This document shows, piece by piece, positions 36,360-48,420 of a stretch of DNA of 64,000 nucleotides (its first letter is position 1; the number at the start of each line of letters is the position of its first letter). Position numbers and translations under genes: made by a program. Under the pieces are notes generated by a model, which made no database searches, had not been told where the DNA came from, and worked only from the letters and a program-made list of their open reading frames with translations. The stretch is from Rickettsia endosymbiont of Cantharis rufa (GTDB lineage Bacteria; Pseudomonadota; Alphaproteobacteria; Rickettsiales; Rickettsiaceae), in the NCBI RefSeq assembly GCF_964026445.1, contig NZ_OZ032150.1, forward strand, positions 248,001 to 312,000. The letters run 5' to 3'.

Positions 36360-37352
36360 GTGATGCTAGATAGTAATAAACTACAGGAATATTTTGACCT
36401 TTATAATAATTATACAAAGACACATAAGCTAGGCAATAAATATTTAAAATCCGGTAAAATAGTAATGCAAACAGAGCATTATAGGTTAATATGCTATAAG
36501 ATGGATTCCCGCCTTCGCGGGAATGACATAGATAGAGGGAATGACAGTAGGACCTTTCTAATCATTCCTTCTATCTTCAACTCTCCGGAAATATTTTTTT
36601 TAGCTCGGGATAAAAGTTTTATTGAAAATTTGAGAAGTTACGGTGAAGTTTATTTAATAGATTGGCTAGAGGTTAAAGAACCTAAATATTTACTAGATGA
36701 CTATGTGCATAAAATAATTGAAGTAATAGATAGTTTGAAAATTAAAGACATTAATTTAATAGGTCACTGCATCGGCGGTAACCTTGTTATAGCTACAAAA
36801 ATAATAGCGCCTAAAAAAATTGAAACCTTGATTTTACTTACTTGTCCGTGGGATTTTTCTCATTTTTTTTATGTAAGGATGCTACACAAATATTTAAAAC
36901 TAGATTACTATGTAGAAAACTTGTTGATGATTCCTAAAATTCATATTCAAATTTTATTTTTTCTTTTATTTCCTGATTATTTCAATTCCAAATTAAATAA
37001 ATTTTTTCCTATAACTTCTGATAAAGAGCAAGAATTAGCATTTAGAATAGAAAATTGGCTTATGTCAGGTAATAATATATCTCACGGGGTTTATAATCAA
37101 ATTATGCAAAATATATTAGATGAAAATATGTTTATGAATCTTAAATGGAAAATCGACAATTTTATTATTGATCCGAGTTTAATCGATTGCCCTGTATATA
37201 TAGTAGCAGCGGAAGATGATCAAATAGTGCCCAAATCTTCCATTTTACCTTTGCAAAAATTATTAAAAAACTCTAAGCTTATAGAAGTGAAAGGCGGACA
37301 TATTAGTTATTTGATAAATGATAAATTAGATAAATTATTTAAGAAATATTAA
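36360..37352 (+). CDS. PhaC-like polyhydroxyalkanoate synthase/alpha-beta hydrolase
   Basis: 330 residues. The nucleophile motif GHCIGGN has Cys rather than Ser, which is the PHA synthase box (G-x-C-x-G-G). The downstream Asp (AAEDDQIVP) and His (VKGGHISYL) complete the triad. The length is near class III PhaC proteins and far below class I (about 590), so it may be a shortened form. Residues about 47-60 (KMDSRLRGNDIDRGN) come from a type D palindrome inserted in frame. phaA (acetyl-CoA acetyltransferase) lies 0.7 kb away, supporting a PHB-like pathway. Confidence 0.72.
   Translation: MMLDSNKLQEYFDLYNNYTKTHKLGNKYLKSGKIVMQTEHYRLICYKMDSRLRGNDIDRGNDSRTFLIIPSIFNSPEIFFLARDKSFIENLRSYGEVYLIDWLEVKEPKYLLDDYVHKIIEVIDSLKIKDINLIGHCIGGNLVIATKIIAPKKIETLILLTCPWDFSHFFYVRMLHKYLKLDYYVENLLMIPKIHIQILFFLLFPDYFNSKLNKFFPITSDKEQELAFRIENWLMSGNNISHGVYNQIMQNILDENMFMNLKWKIDNFIIDPSLIDCPVYIVAAEDDQIVPKSSILPLQKLLKNSKLIEVKGGHISYLINDKLDKLFKKY
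36500..36546. repeat. Type D palindrome within the phaC-like gene
   Basis: GGATTCCCGCCTTCGCGGGAATGACA is translated in frame and followed by a short partial direct repeat GAGGGAATGACAG. It adds about 15 residues. Confidence 0.75.
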
Positions 37353-37747
37353 TACAAATCTTTATTGGCGACATAAGAAATAAGTTTTTTATCAAAAGTT
37401 AATACAGAAGTATCATGTTTTTTAGCATTAGCAAGTAGTAAGCAATCTACTATATGCATATTTAGTTCTTGATAATATTTTAAGGCAAGAAGAATAGTTT
37501 CTTTATTATAACAATTTATACCCTTATAGCTTAGCAATTCAGTTAATATATCACAAATTTTATTTTTAGGAACTTTGTAAAAAGAGATAAGTACAAATAT
37601 TACTTCTGTAAAAACAGCTTGCTCTATTATCACAGTTAATTCACCTGTTTTTGCTTTATCAAATATTTCTTTAGTATTTACTAACATATCATGGTTATCG
37701 GCTAATAAATACCGTACAATAAAATTAGTATCACAAATATGTTTCAT
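37349..37747 (-). CDS. vapC: PIN-domain toxin VapC
   Basis: 132 residues. PIN-domain acidic residues are visible: Asp in CDTNFIVRYLLAD, Glu in VFTEVIFVL, Asp in HIVDCLLLANAKK and Asp in SVLTFDKKL. VapC toxins are Mg-dependent RNases that cleave tRNA or rRNA. It overlaps vapB by 4 bp (ATGA-type junction), which is typical of the module. Frame intact. Its start is close to the convergent phaC-like gene end. Confidence 0.88.
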   Translation of the reverse strand: MKHICDTNFIVRYLLADNHDMLVNTKEIFDKAKTGELTVIIEQAVFTEVIFVLISFYKVPKNKICDILTELLSYKGINCYNKETILLALKYYQELNMHIVDCLLLANAKKHDTSVLTFDKKLISYVANKDLY

Positions 37748-37989
37748 TTTAGGACTCTAGATTTTATAGTATTTTCCTGCCAAACTTGTTCTCTAATCTC
37801 TTGAAAAGAAAGAGTTGTGTTTTTCTTATAATCGGAAAGAGAGCCACTAAGATCTCGTAAGGGCGAAAGCAATATTTGATTATTGTCATTAATTTCCAAA
37901 GAAATCACATTTGTTTTTAAAATGTTACGAATTTTTTTTGGTAATATAATTTGACCTTTAGGTGAAATATTTAATGTATCTATATACAT
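37744..37989 (-). CDS. vapB: VapB-like antitoxin (AbrB/SpoVT fold)
   Basis: 81 residues. The N-terminal swapped-hairpin AbrB fold is seen as LNISPKGQIILPKKIRNIL, followed by a C-terminal acidic/charged tail that should bind VapC. Upstream and overlapping vapC by 4 bp, so antitoxin is made first. Such operons normally autoregulate through AbrB-fold DNA binding. Confidence 0.88.
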   Translation of the reverse strand: MYIDTLNISPKGQIILPKKIRNILKTNVISLEINDNNQILLSPLRDLSGSLSDYKKNTTLSFQEIREQVWQENTIKSRVLK

Positions 37990-38082
37990 AATTAAAAGTT
38001 TACAATTTTAAATTATATGGTATATTTATTATATTACTACTTTCAATATAAGTAAATAAATTATTTAAGGAGTACGCACATT

Positions 38083-39261
38083 ATGACAAAACCGGTTTAT
38101 ATAACTTATGCGAAAAGAACTGCTTTTGGCTCGTTTATGGGTAGCCTTAGTACAATCCCTGCGCCTATGCTCGCCGCTCATTTAATAAAAGATATGATAC
38201 AAAACAGCAAAATCGACCCAGCGATAGTAAATGAAGTAATACTTGGGCAGGTAATAACAGGCGGTAGCGGGCAGAATCCGGCAAGGCAAACTCTGATTCA
38301 TGCAGGAATACCAAAAGAAGTGCCGGGCTATGCGATTAATAAAGTATGCGGCTCAGGTCTTAAAAGCGTAGCACTTGCAGCTAATTCAATTATGACAGGC
38401 GATAATGAAATAGTTATAGCAGGGGGGCAGGAGAACATGTCTCTCGGTATGCACGGTAGCTATATCAGAGCAGGAGCTAAATTCGGCGATACTAAAATGC
38501 TTGATCTAATGCAGTATGACGGGCTAACCGATATATTTTCAGGGGTATTTATGGGCATTACTGCTGAAAATATTTCTAAACAGTTTAATATTGCTAGACA
38601 AGAGCAAGATGAATTTGCTTTAAGTTCTCACAAGAAAGCAGCTAAAGCACAGTTAGCCGGAATTTTTAAAGATGAAATTTTACCTATCGAAGTAACGATA
38701 AAAAAAACTACTAGCTTATTTGATCATGATGAAACGGTGAAACCTGATACCAGCCTTGAAATTCTAGGAAAATTACGTCCTGCTTTCGATAAAAACGGTG
38801 TAGTTACGGCTGGTAACGCTTCTTCAATCAATGACGGCGCGGCATGCCTTATGGTAGTTTCTGAAGAAGCTTTGAAAAAGTATAATTTAACGCCGCTTGC
38901 TCGTATTGTTTCTTACGCTAGTGCTGGTGTTGATCCAAATATTATGGGAACTGCTCCCGTTCCTGCATCGAAAAAAGCTTTAAGTAAAGCAGGTTGGAGC
39001 GTGGATGATTTGGAAGTTATCGAGGTTAATGAGGCGTTTGCTGCCCAAAGTATTTATGTTAATCGTGAAATGAAATGGGATATGGATAAGGTTAACATTA
39101 ACGGTGGAGCAATAGCAATCGGTCATCCGATCGGTGCAAGCGGCGGGCGTGTGCTTGTTACTTTAATACACCAATTAAGAAGAGCCAAAGCTAAAAAAGG
39201 CTTAGTTACTTTATGTATCGGGGGCGGTATGGGTATGGCTATGTGTGTTGAAGCGGTTTAA
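38083..39261 (+). CDS. phaA: Acetyl-CoA C-acetyltransferase (thiolase)
   Basis: 392 residues. Condenses two acetyl-CoA into acetoacetyl-CoA. The active-site Cys is in NKVCGSGLKSVAL (about residue 88), the His in GGAIAIGHPIGASGG and the second Cys in CIGGGMGMAM. Intact thiolase. The neighbouring PhaC-like gene suggests a polyhydroxybutyrate role. phaB is not in this window, so a complete pathway is not shown here. It could equally be called atoB. Confidence 0.95.
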   Translation: MTKPVYITYAKRTAFGSFMGSLSTIPAPMLAAHLIKDMIQNSKIDPAIVNEVILGQVITGGSGQNPARQTLIHAGIPKEVPGYAINKVCGSGLKSVALAANSIMTGDNEIVIAGGQENMSLGMHGSYIRAGAKFGDTKMLDLMQYDGLTDIFSGVFMGITAENISKQFNIARQEQDEFALSSHKKAAKAQLAGIFKDEILPIEVTIKKTTSLFDHDETVKPDTSLEILGKLRPAFDKNGVVTAGNASSINDGAACLMVVSEEALKKYNLTPLARIVSYASAGVDPNIMGTAPVPASKKALSKAGWSVDDLEVIEVNEAFAAQSIYVNREMKWDMDKVNINGGAIAIGHPIGASGGRVLVTLIHQLRRAKAKKGLVTLCIGGGMGMAMCVEAV

Positions 39262-39307
39262 TGAAAAATAATTAAAAAAATTCTGAAAATTAGCATTTTT
39301 AACTGGA

Positions 39308-39343
39308 TTGCTTCGTCAATTACTTCGTAATTTCCTCGAAATG
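39308..39343. repeat. Partial type E repeat
   Basis: GCTTCGTCAATTACTTCGTAATTTCCTCGAAATGACGG, a half of the type E family, just after phaA. Confidence 0.55.
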
Positions 39344-39414
39344 ACGGATACTTTCGGAAATATCTATAGTTATTGAGCAATGCCAATTATGAAAGTAATT
39401 TGCTATTGGCAGTA

Positions 39415-40076
39415 ACTATAGTTCATTGTAATATATCTGATTTAATATCACTACAACCCAATAATGCATCATTACAGTGCGTTATTGTACTTATAAACTC
39501 ATGGAATGCAGAAGAGTTAGAGAATGCCCCCGGTTCATAACCCCCCTAATAATTTTCTGCTACTTCTATATTACTACAAGCACGCTTTAACTTTTGACCA
39601 AAATATTTAGGAATATTTCATAAATTTTTTGCCCAACTCCATACCATAAAATAATTAGGATTGGAATCAGTAGGATCTATAAGAGGAGTTAGTCTAAAAT
39701 GCTTCAATAAATTAGAAAAGTTATTGATGAGTTCATGAGACGCTAACGCTTCATCAGGTACGTAATTCTCATCATCAAATTTATGAAATACCTTTAATCT
39801 TTTTAGGCATATAGGTATCTCTTTGGCGAGTTCCATATAACGAGAAGATGGAAATTGTGTATTATGAAAGGTAAAAGTTTGATTGCTTTTAAGCAATTCG
39901 TGGTCATTATTTATTATTTATGCATCTTCAATTGGATATGCATCATTACCATCAATTAAACAAGAGAATATGTAACTTAAAGCAGCTAGTTGCATGCTTG
40001 GTGACCAGTTTATAGGATTCCAAGAAGACCAAATGCTAGACGCTATATATTTAATAATTTCCTTATTAGTTTGCAT
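39415..40076 (-). pseudogene. Decayed gene of unknown function
   Basis: ATG at 40076 opens MQTNKEIIKYIASSIWSSWN. A stop follows about 52 codons in (after YPIEDA), then the frame continues as LLKSNQTFTFHNTQFPSSRY up to NYFMVWSWAKNL (39618). Further pieces (IPKYFGQKLKRACSNIEV, then GAFSNSSAFHEFISTI) reach about 39415 with another stop and a frame change. This is one ancestral protein of about 210 residues, broken by at least two stops. The family is not recognised. Confidence 0.55.
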
Positions 40077-40168
40077 TTTGTTATATCCTGTTTTGGTTAA
40101 GGAAATACAGCTTCAACCATTAAGCTCTTGACACCAAATTTTGCAAGATTTGCTTATACTCACATATT

Positions 40169-40999
40169 GGCCGCACCCCCGTATTGCAGTTTAGCATGAA
40201 TAGTCTATAATCCTCAAACAGTAATAAGAGAGAATTATAGTTAAGGAGTTATGGCAAGAATAGATGTTAAGTGTAGATCAAGAATAGATGTTAAGTGTAG
40301 ATATTATAACGACACAGAAAAAGTAGTAAAGGCGGGATATTCAATTTCAAAACAACAGAGATATCAATGCAAGCAGTGTAATCGATATTTTTAACTGTAA
40401 TATATTAATAATGCCTCTAAGCCTGGAGTCAAGGCTCAGATAGTAGATATGTCAATCAATGGCTCTGGAGTTAGGGATACAGTAAGAGTATTAAAAGTGG
40501 GTATCAATACGGTTATCCGTGTTTTAAAAAAATCTAGCGTTAAAAAAGATAAATCATTCTATCAATACGATAGAAGTAATTATTGCTCCTGAAATAGATG
40601 AACAATGGCCTTATGTACAGAATAAATCCAAACAAAGATGGCTTTGATATTCTTTGGATAAGATTTTGTTAAAAGTAGTTGCTTATACTTTTGGTACAAG
40701 ATGTGATAGCACATCAGAATCATTACTGAAAAAAACTGGAGGATTTTAAGGTTACTTTTTACTTTACAGATGGATGGGGAAGTTATGCTAGGTTATTAGA
40801 TCCCAAAAAACACATTGTTAGTAAAAAATATACTCAACGGATAGAACGGGGTAACTTAAATCTTAGAACAAGATGCAAAAGACTGACACGTAAAACAATT
40901 TGTTTTTCCAAGTCATTGGATATTCATGATAAAGTCATCGGAACTCTTATTGAACGTATAGCCTTTTAATATCCACATCTGTAAAATGGAGGTGCGGCC
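40169..40999 (+). mobile_element. IS1-like element, copy 3 (degenerate)
   Basis: Bounded by GGCCGCACCCCC and GGAGGTGCGGCC. It has the same lesions as copies 1, 2 and 4: TAA at 40392, TGA at 40645 and the seven-A InsB frameshift. It carries the 21-bp duplication near the InsA start. The poly-A run before the junction has seven A versus eight in copy 1. Inserted into the membrane-protein gene whose N-terminus is at 41299. Confidence 0.85.
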
Positions 41000-41299
41000 A
41001 AAATAAATTACCCCAGATAAAATTGATAAAGTAATAAATTTTAGCAAATATGGGGCATTAAAAATATATGCTAATAACTCGCGTAGATAATGATCAGACA
41101 AAATAGCACTAATGGCAGTAACTATACATATTAGAGAAAGCCAAAATGAATATCTAGCTAATTTTTTCCAGTCAAAATTTAATATTTCTATATTATTTTT
41201 TTTAAGTAATATAGTTGTATTATCATCAAGTAAACCTGCATTATTCCATTCGTTTAACGCTGAAAAAAGTATATTTGCTTTTGATTTAGTAATTTTCAT
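40913..41299 (-). pseudogene. DUF2157-like membrane protein, C-terminus replaced by IS
   Basis: Starts MKITKSKANILFSALNEWNN at 41299. The segment NAGLLDDNTTILLKKNNIEI resembles the N-terminal part of DUF2157-type membrane proteins, followed by two predicted helices (ARYSFWLSLICIVTAISAIL and LLKFITLSILSGVIYFG). At about residue 100 the sequence crosses into IS1-like copy 3 and the remaining residues (RTSILQMWILKGYTF...) are IS-derived. The family call is tentative. Confidence 0.55.
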
Positions 41300-41464
41300 A
41301 AGCTAAGATTTAAATAATTCTAACTAAAAATATATATTAACATAAAATTGTAAAGAATTATCAAGTGCAAATTTGTTAAATCTATAAAAGTTATATTTAT
41401 AATACAATTGGCGGTAGTGCTAATATATGTTAAAATAATATTTTTCAAAAATAAGTGATTACTA

Positions 41465-42550
41465 GTGTCAAAATTTTCATTTAATATTCATCATAGCCAT
41501 AAAAAAGCTAGAAGCGGTGTTATCACAACTGCACACGGGGAGATTCGTACTCCTGCTTTTATGCCGGTCGGGACTAGAGGGGCGGTTAAGGCAATGCCGC
41601 CTGAATCGGTAGCCGAAACCGGAGCGGATATATTACTCGGCAATACTTATCACTTAATGCTTCAGCCAAGTGCTGAACGTATAGCGCGCCTTGGCGGTCT
41701 ACATAAATTTATGAATTGGGATAAGCCCATACTAACCGATTCCGGCGGTTTTCAGGTAATGTCGCTATCGAAGTTACGCAAGATAACCGAAGAGGGGGTA
41801 AGCTTTAGCTCTCATATTAACGGTGATAAATATATGTTAACTCCTGAGCGTTCTACGGAAATACAATATCTGCTCGGTAGCACGATCGCTATGGCTTTTG
41901 ATGAATGTACGCCTTACCCTGCAACTTTTGAGGAAGCAAAAACTTCTATGCAGCTTACGACTAGATGGGCGAATAGGTCGCGTAATGCTTTTGTTAAACG
42001 AGATGGTTATGCACAATTCGGTATTATTCAAGGTAGCATTTACGAAGAATTACGTGAGCAGTCAGCTAAAGATTTAGTAGAACTTGATTTTGAGGGCTAT
42101 GCTATAGGCGGGCTTGCAGTAGGCGAAGGGCAGGAGCTTATGTTTAAAGTACTTGATTATGCACCTGATTTTCTGCCACAAAATAAGCCGCGTTATTTAA
42201 TGGGCGTCGGTAAGCCCGCTGATATTATCGGGGCTATACGTCGAGGTATAGATATGTTTGATTGTGTAATACCGACACGCTCAGGTCGCAACGGTCAGGC
42301 TTTTACCAAATACGGTACGGTAAATATTCGTAATAGCAAATATGCTGATGATAACGAGCCTCTAGAACATGATTGCCCATGTCCTGCTTGTAAAAACTAT
42401 AGCAAAGCATATTTGCATCATTTAGTTAGAATCAGTGAAATACTTGGAGCAATATTAATGACATGGCATAATCTAGCATATTTTCAAAGTCTCGTGAGTC
42501 GTATCAGGGAGTATATCAAACTAGGTAAAGATTTTGATCTTGATTCTTAA
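41465..42550 (+). CDS. tgt: Queuine/preQ1 tRNA-ribosyltransferase
   Basis: Exchanges guanine 34 for preQ1 in GUN-anticodon tRNAs. 361 residues with a GTG start. [18 protein letters not shown] active-site region ([10 protein letters not shown]), [10 protein letters not shown] with the catalytic Asp, GGLAVGE, and the zinc site C-x-C-x2-C...H ([16 protein letters not shown]). All key residues are present. Rickettsia cannot make preQ1 de novo from genes seen here, so salvage of the base is implied but not shown. Confidence 0.95.
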   Translation: MSKFSFNIHHSHKKARSGVITTAHGEIRTPAFMPVGTRGAVKAMPPESVAETGADILLGNTYHLMLQPSAERIARLGGLHKFMNWDKPILTDSGGFQVMSLSKLRKITEEGVSFSSHINGDKYMLTPERSTEIQYLLGSTIAMAFDECTPYPATFEEAKTSMQLTTRWANRSRNAFVKRDGYAQFGIIQGSIYEELREQSAKDLVELDFEGYAIGGLAVGEGQELMFKVLDYAPDFLPQNKPRYLMGVGKPADIIGAIRRGIDMFDCVIPTRSGRNGQAFTKYGTVNIRNSKYADDNEPLEHDCPCPACKNYSKAYLHHLVRISEILGAILMTWHNLAYFQSLVSRIREYIKLGKDFDLDS

Positions 42551-42608
42551 ATTGACTAGTTATAAAACACGTACTATTACATGTACATGTACCTAAATAT
42601 GTCATATT

Positions 42609-42857
42609 ATGGAAGCAATATCTTACACTAAAGCAAGAAATAATTTTGCAGATATCATGAAAAAAGTTTGTGCCAATCATACTTCATTGGTGGTAACTAG
42701 ACAAAAAGAAAAATCGGTGGTTATTATGTCGCTTGAAGATTATAATGCTATGGAAGAAACTTTTTACTTATTAAAAAGCCCTAAAAATACTGAAAGACTA
42801 AAACGAGCAATTAATGATTTTGAAGCAAATAAAAATTTTAAAACAGCCTCTTTATAA
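42609..42857 (+). CDS. yefM: YefM/Phd-type antitoxin
   Basis: 82 residues: MEAISYTKARNNFADIMKKV at the N-terminus followed by TSLVVTRQKEKSVVIMSLED, the Phd/YefM DNA-binding and dimer region. The C-terminal tail should bind and block the YoeB toxin. The stop overlaps the next start by 1 bp, so translation is coupled. Confidence 0.9.
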   Translation: MEAISYTKARNNFADIMKKVCANHTSLVVTRQKEKSVVIMSLEDYNAMEETFYLLKSPKNTERLKRAINDFEANKNFKTASL

Positions 42858-43111
42858 TGGAAATATCATTTCATATTGATGTATGGGCAGATTATTTATA
42901 CTTTCAAAAAAACGATACAAAAATTCTAGAAAAAATAAATGAGCTAATTAAGGATATTGCACGTTCCCCCTTTACGGGAATCGGTAAACCTGAAGGCTTA
43001 AAGTACAATTTATCAGGCTATTGGTCTCGCCGAACTAACCATGAACATAGGCTAATATACGCCATTAAAGGTAAAACCGTTTATATATTACAATGTAGAT
43101 ATCATTATTAA
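42857..43111 (+). CDS. yoeB: YoeB/Txe-type toxin
   Basis: 84 residues. The RelE-fold signature includes WADYLYFQKNDTKILEKINE, GKPEGLKYNLSGYWSRRTNH, HRLIYAI and ILQCRYHY at the C-terminus. YoeB is a ribosome-dependent mRNA endonuclease; the conserved Glu, Arg, His and Tyr are in place. It is intact and paired with yefM. A typical type II module, common in Rickettsia accessory DNA. Confidence 0.9.
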   Translation: MEISFHIDVWADYLYFQKNDTKILEKINELIKDIARSPFTGIGKPEGLKYNLSGYWSRRTNHEHRLIYAIKGKTVYILQCRYHY

Positions 43112-43128
43112 ATCCGAATTTTAAATAA

Positions 43129-45317
<2,189 letters not shown>

Positions 45318-45318
<1 letters not shown>

Positions 45319-45470
45319 AAAAAGCAGCTATTGCATTTTTTGCAACAGTTCAAATAGAAGGAGAAAAGAGTGTAGAAAGACAAATAGAATATTATAATTT
45401 AGATGCTATAATATTAGTAGGATATAGGGTAAATTCTATGTCATTTCTAGCTAAAAGTAATCTTGCGGTA
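45318..45470 (+). pseudogene. RhuM-type protein fragment
   Basis: Directly after the ligA stop, an open stretch reads AIAFFATVQIEGEKSVERQI followed by EYYNLDAIILVGYRVNS, the central motif of RhuM/Fic-associated virulence-type proteins. It is cut by a type D repeat at 45486. A remnant of horizontally acquired DNA. Confidence 0.55.
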
Positions 45471-45485
45471 TGGCTTGTTTTTTTA

Positions 45486-45606
45486 TGTCATTCCCGCGGA
45501 GGCGGGAATCCAGTATTAACAACAAGCGTAAGTGCATTAATTTTTATAACCGATTACTGAGTTTATTTAATTTTTTTCTGGATTTCCGCTTTCGCGGGAA
45601 TGACAT
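45486..45606. repeat. Dispersed palindromic repeat (type D)
   Basis: TGTCATTCCCGCGGAGGCGGGAATCCAG at left and CTGGATTTCCGCTTTCGCGGGAATGACA at right, with an A/T-rich centre. It lies between the RhuM fragment and rlmJ. Confidence 0.8.
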
Positions 45607-45658
45607 AGAGTTATGCGAGCGAGTCGGTCATAGAAGTGAAATTTATGATTAATTTAAA

Positions 45659-46436
45659 ATGAACTATCGTCATATTTATCATGCAGGCAATTTTGCCGAT
45701 ATAGTCAAACATTTAGTGCTTATTGCGGTTTTTAAGAAAAAAGATAAACCTTTTACGGTTTTAGATGCTTCCGCAGGTCTAGGTCTTTACGATTTAAACT
45801 CGGAGGCGGCTTCTAAAACTCTAGAAAGTGATACGGGCATTAATAAACTACTGCAAGCTACCGATCCTATTCCTCAGTTCTTACAAACTTTCTTAAATAT
45901 AGTAAACCTAGCAGGTATTAATCATTATCTAGGCTCATCTTTTATAATTAAACAATTATTAAGACCAAATGATCGCTTAATTGCTTGCGAGCTTCATCCA
46001 GCGATTACCTGAGTTTAAAAAAACTATTACCGAATAATACGCATAATATAGATGCTTATAATGCTATCAAAGCTTTTCTACCGTTTAAAGAGAATAGAAG
46101 ATTAATTTTTCTTGATCCGCCTTTTGAAGTCAAAAACGAGTTTCAAAAATTGCTTGAAACACTCAAAAAAAAACTAAGTTACGAATTCTTAATAATACTG
46201 TCTTAATTTGATATCCTATAAAAGATTTATCTTTAGTCCGTGATTTTTATCACAATTATAAGAATATCGGATTTAAAGAAACTATGATTATTGAATATGA
46301 GCTTTTATATAGTGATAAAAATATGGTAAAGTGTAGGTTAATGTTAATTAATCCTTCAAACATTAGAGGAGAATTAGAAAAATTAACTGATTATTTAAGC
46401 AATATTTTAAACTTAAAATTTATGTATACTCGCTGA
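45659..46436 (+). pseudogene. rlmJ: 23S rRNA (adenine2030-N6)-methyltransferase RlmJ, decayed
   Basis: The N-terminus is typical: MNYRHIYHAGNFADIVKHLV, then DASAGLGLYD. The frame ends at TGA in HPAIT (46010-46012). In the next frame it continues (LSLKKLLPNNTH...) with the catalytic-type FLDPPFE motif (RRLIFLDPPFEVK), then reaches TAA near 46204. After a further frame change and a TGA at a Trp position the tail (PIKDLSLVRDFYHNYKN...) runs to 46434. At least three lesions, so RlmJ is not functional. Confidence 0.85.
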
Positions 46437-46558
46437 ATTTGAAAAATTGGCTTCGTTATTTTTTGCTTTTAATCCTCACGTACTAGTATGTACGCTGCGG
46501 TTAAAAGCTTCAAAACGCCTTGCTCTTTTCCAAATTGAGCTCCGTATATCAACTCTTC
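46427..46558. repeat. RPE-like repeat (type A), copy 5
   Basis: TACTCGCTGAATTTGAAAAATTGG to AATTGAGCTCCGTATATC. A divergent subtype with a GGTTAAAAGC... centre. It supplies the end of the rlmJ remnant and lies just upstream of the M23 peptidase; an open frame through it (from 46447) would add 46 residues to the peptidase and is not native. Confidence 0.75.
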
Positions 46559-46584
46559 ATTTCACAGGAGTATATTTACTTTTA

Positions 46585-47439
46585 ATGCCTTTTAAAAAAT
46601 ATATTTTTTTATTGTTTGCCACTTTACTAATCCAAGGTTGTAGCAGTATTAAAGAATCTAGCGACGCTACTCTACTTTCTACCACGTCATCTCAATTAAA
46701 GCAAAAATACAAAATCAGCCATGCAGATTTAGTAATACAGTATGATCTAGCAAACAAAAATAGCAAATGTATATACGCAAAAAACCTAGGTCTGATAATT
46801 AATAATCCTAAACAAAACAAGATTTTTTTACAAAAATTTCATAATAAAAACCCGGCAGAATTTAATAAAGCAGCTGAAATAAAAATAGCTGATATAAAGG
46901 AAGTTGTAACAAGACTAAATTCAAAATATAAGTTTCTCTCTAAACCGGAAGCTAATTATTTTGCAAAAAAACAAATTCATAGAAATAATATACTGGAATT
47001 AATTAAGCTTGATAAAATAATTAGCACGATCCCGCTGATGTTGCCGGAATATGAGTCGAAAATTACTAGCCATTACGGTACTAGAAAAAGCCCTCATAAA
47101 AAGAAAAGAAAAAAGAAATGTTTCCATAGCGGTATTGACCTGCAAGCTAAAAAAGTAGCGCCGATATATGCGGCAGCAAGCGGAATCGTTATAAAAGCAG
47201 CAAGAGCTTCTGATTACGGAAACTTTATCGAAATTAAGCATTCGCGCAAATTTGTTACGAAATATGCTCATTTAAAGGAAATGTCCGTTAAAGAAGGGAG
47301 TAAAATTAAGAGAGGTCAATTTATCGGTATACAAGGAAGAACCGGTAATGCAACAGGTGAGCACTTGCATTTTGAAATTCTACTAGACAATAAAGCAATC
47401 AATCCGTTTGACTTTATTTTTAACTGCAGTAAATGTTAA
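46585..47439 (+). CDS. M23-family lipoprotein peptidase (murein hydrolase)
   Basis: 284 residues from ATG 46585. The signal MPFKKYIFLLFATLLIQGC has a lipobox (IQGC), then Ser-Ser. The C-terminal LytM/M23 zinc domain shows HSGIDLQAKK (first His and Asp), IYAAASGIV, and GEHLHFEIL (H-x-H). These act on peptidoglycan cross-bridges or regulate amidases. The upstream 46 codons lie in a repeat, so the start at 46585 was chosen. The catalytic tetrad is intact. It is 3 bp before lpxK, so they may be cotranscribed. Confidence 0.9.
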   Translation: MPFKKYIFLLFATLLIQGCSSIKESSDATLLSTTSSQLKQKYKISHADLVIQYDLANKNSKCIYAKNLGLIINNPKQNKIFLQKFHNKNPAEFNKAAEIKIADIKEVVTRLNSKYKFLSKPEANYFAKKQIHRNNILELIKLDKIISTIPLMLPEYESKITSHYGTRKSPHKKKRKKKCFHSGIDLQAKKVAPIYAAASGIVIKAARASDYGNFIEIKHSRKFVTKYAHLKEMSVKEGSKIKRGQFIGIQGRTGNATGEHLHFEILLDNKAINPFDFIFNCSKC

Positions 47440-47442
47440 ATT

Positions 47443-48420
47443 ATGATTAAACTTTTGTATCCTAAATTTTGGCAGAGGCGAAATATTATAGCTTACTCGC
47501 TTTTGCCGATAAGCTTGATATATCAATTTTTAGGCTATTTGCGAGCCAGTTTAGCGCGTCCTATTATGTTGCCTGCTAGAGTTATTTGCGTCGGCAACTG
47601 TAGTGTAGGAGGTACGGGCAAGACGCAAATAGTAATATATCTAGCCAAATTACTAAGAGCTAGAAATGTAAGTTTTGTAATAGTCACTAAGGCTTACGGT
47701 AGTAACCTTAAAAATGCAACTACCATACATCAAGGACATACAGCATTAGAGGTAGGAGATGAAGGGGTAATACTTGCAAAGCACGGAACAGTTATTACTA
47801 CTAAAAATATTAAACAAATCCAGCCATTAATTAACGAGCTTAAACCTGATGTAATAGTAGTTGATGATTTTCTACAAAATCCTCATTTTTATAAAGATGC
47901 TACTATAGTTTCAATAGATGGCCAAAGGCTTTTCGGTAACGGCTTTTTGATTCCAGCCGGTCCTTTAAGACAATATCCAAATAAGACCCTTGATGCAGCT
48001 GATTTAATTTTTTTAGTCAGTAGTACCAATGATAAAATACCGAATATTTTAACTCTTTATATTGATAAATTAATAAATGCTCAAATAGTTCCCTCAAGTA
48101 ATATAGACAAAAATAAAAATTACTTTGCTTTTAGCGGCATCGGTAATCCTGAGCGCTTCTTTTTGACTTTAAAAAATTATGGACTTAATATAACCGGTTA
48201 CAAAATCTTTCCTGACCATTATAATTATTTACAAGCAGATTTAGAAAATTTATATTCATTAGCTAAAGATCATGATGCTATCTTAATTACTACAAGAAAA
48301 GATTATGTTAAATTTAATGATTTAAATGATGTAATCATATGCTTGGATGTAGAATTATCTATCAACAACCTTGATTTATTGAATGAAAAAATTTTTAAAA
48401 AAGCCCAGATATTTAATTGA
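47443..48420 (+). CDS. lpxK: Tetraacyldisaccharide 4'-kinase
   Basis: 325 residues. Phosphorylates the lipid A precursor at the 4' position in the inner membrane. Walker A is [15 protein letters not shown], with an N-terminal membrane anchor ([13 protein letters not shown]). SVDDF-type Asp motif ([12 protein letters not shown]) and the DYVKF-type C-terminal block are present. The last 38 bp overlap lpxL, which suggests coupled expression of these late lipid A genes. Confidence 0.93.
   Translation: MIKLLYPKFWQRRNIIAYSLLPISLIYQFLGYLRASLARPIMLPARVICVGNCSVGGTGKTQIVIYLAKLLRARNVSFVIVTKAYGSNLKNATTIHQGHTALEVGDEGVILAKHGTVITTKNIKQIQPLINELKPDVIVVDDFLQNPHFYKDATIVSIDGQRLFGNGFLIPAGPLRQYPNKTLDAADLIFLVSSTNDKIPNILTLYIDKLINAQIVPSSNIDKNKNYFAFSGIGNPERFFLTLKNYGLNITGYKIFPDHYNYLQADLENLYSLAKDHDAILITTRKDYVKFNDLNDVIICLDVELSINNLDLLNEKIFKKAQIFN

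Noticed and set aside
45659..46436. Split but functional RlmJ
   Set aside because: At least three separate lesions and motifs spread over different frames; the second piece lacks a credible start and ribosome-binding site.
46447..46584. Longer N-terminus for the M23 peptidase
   Set aside because: The extension lies in a type A repeat, and the ATG at 46585 begins a perfect lipoprotein signal.
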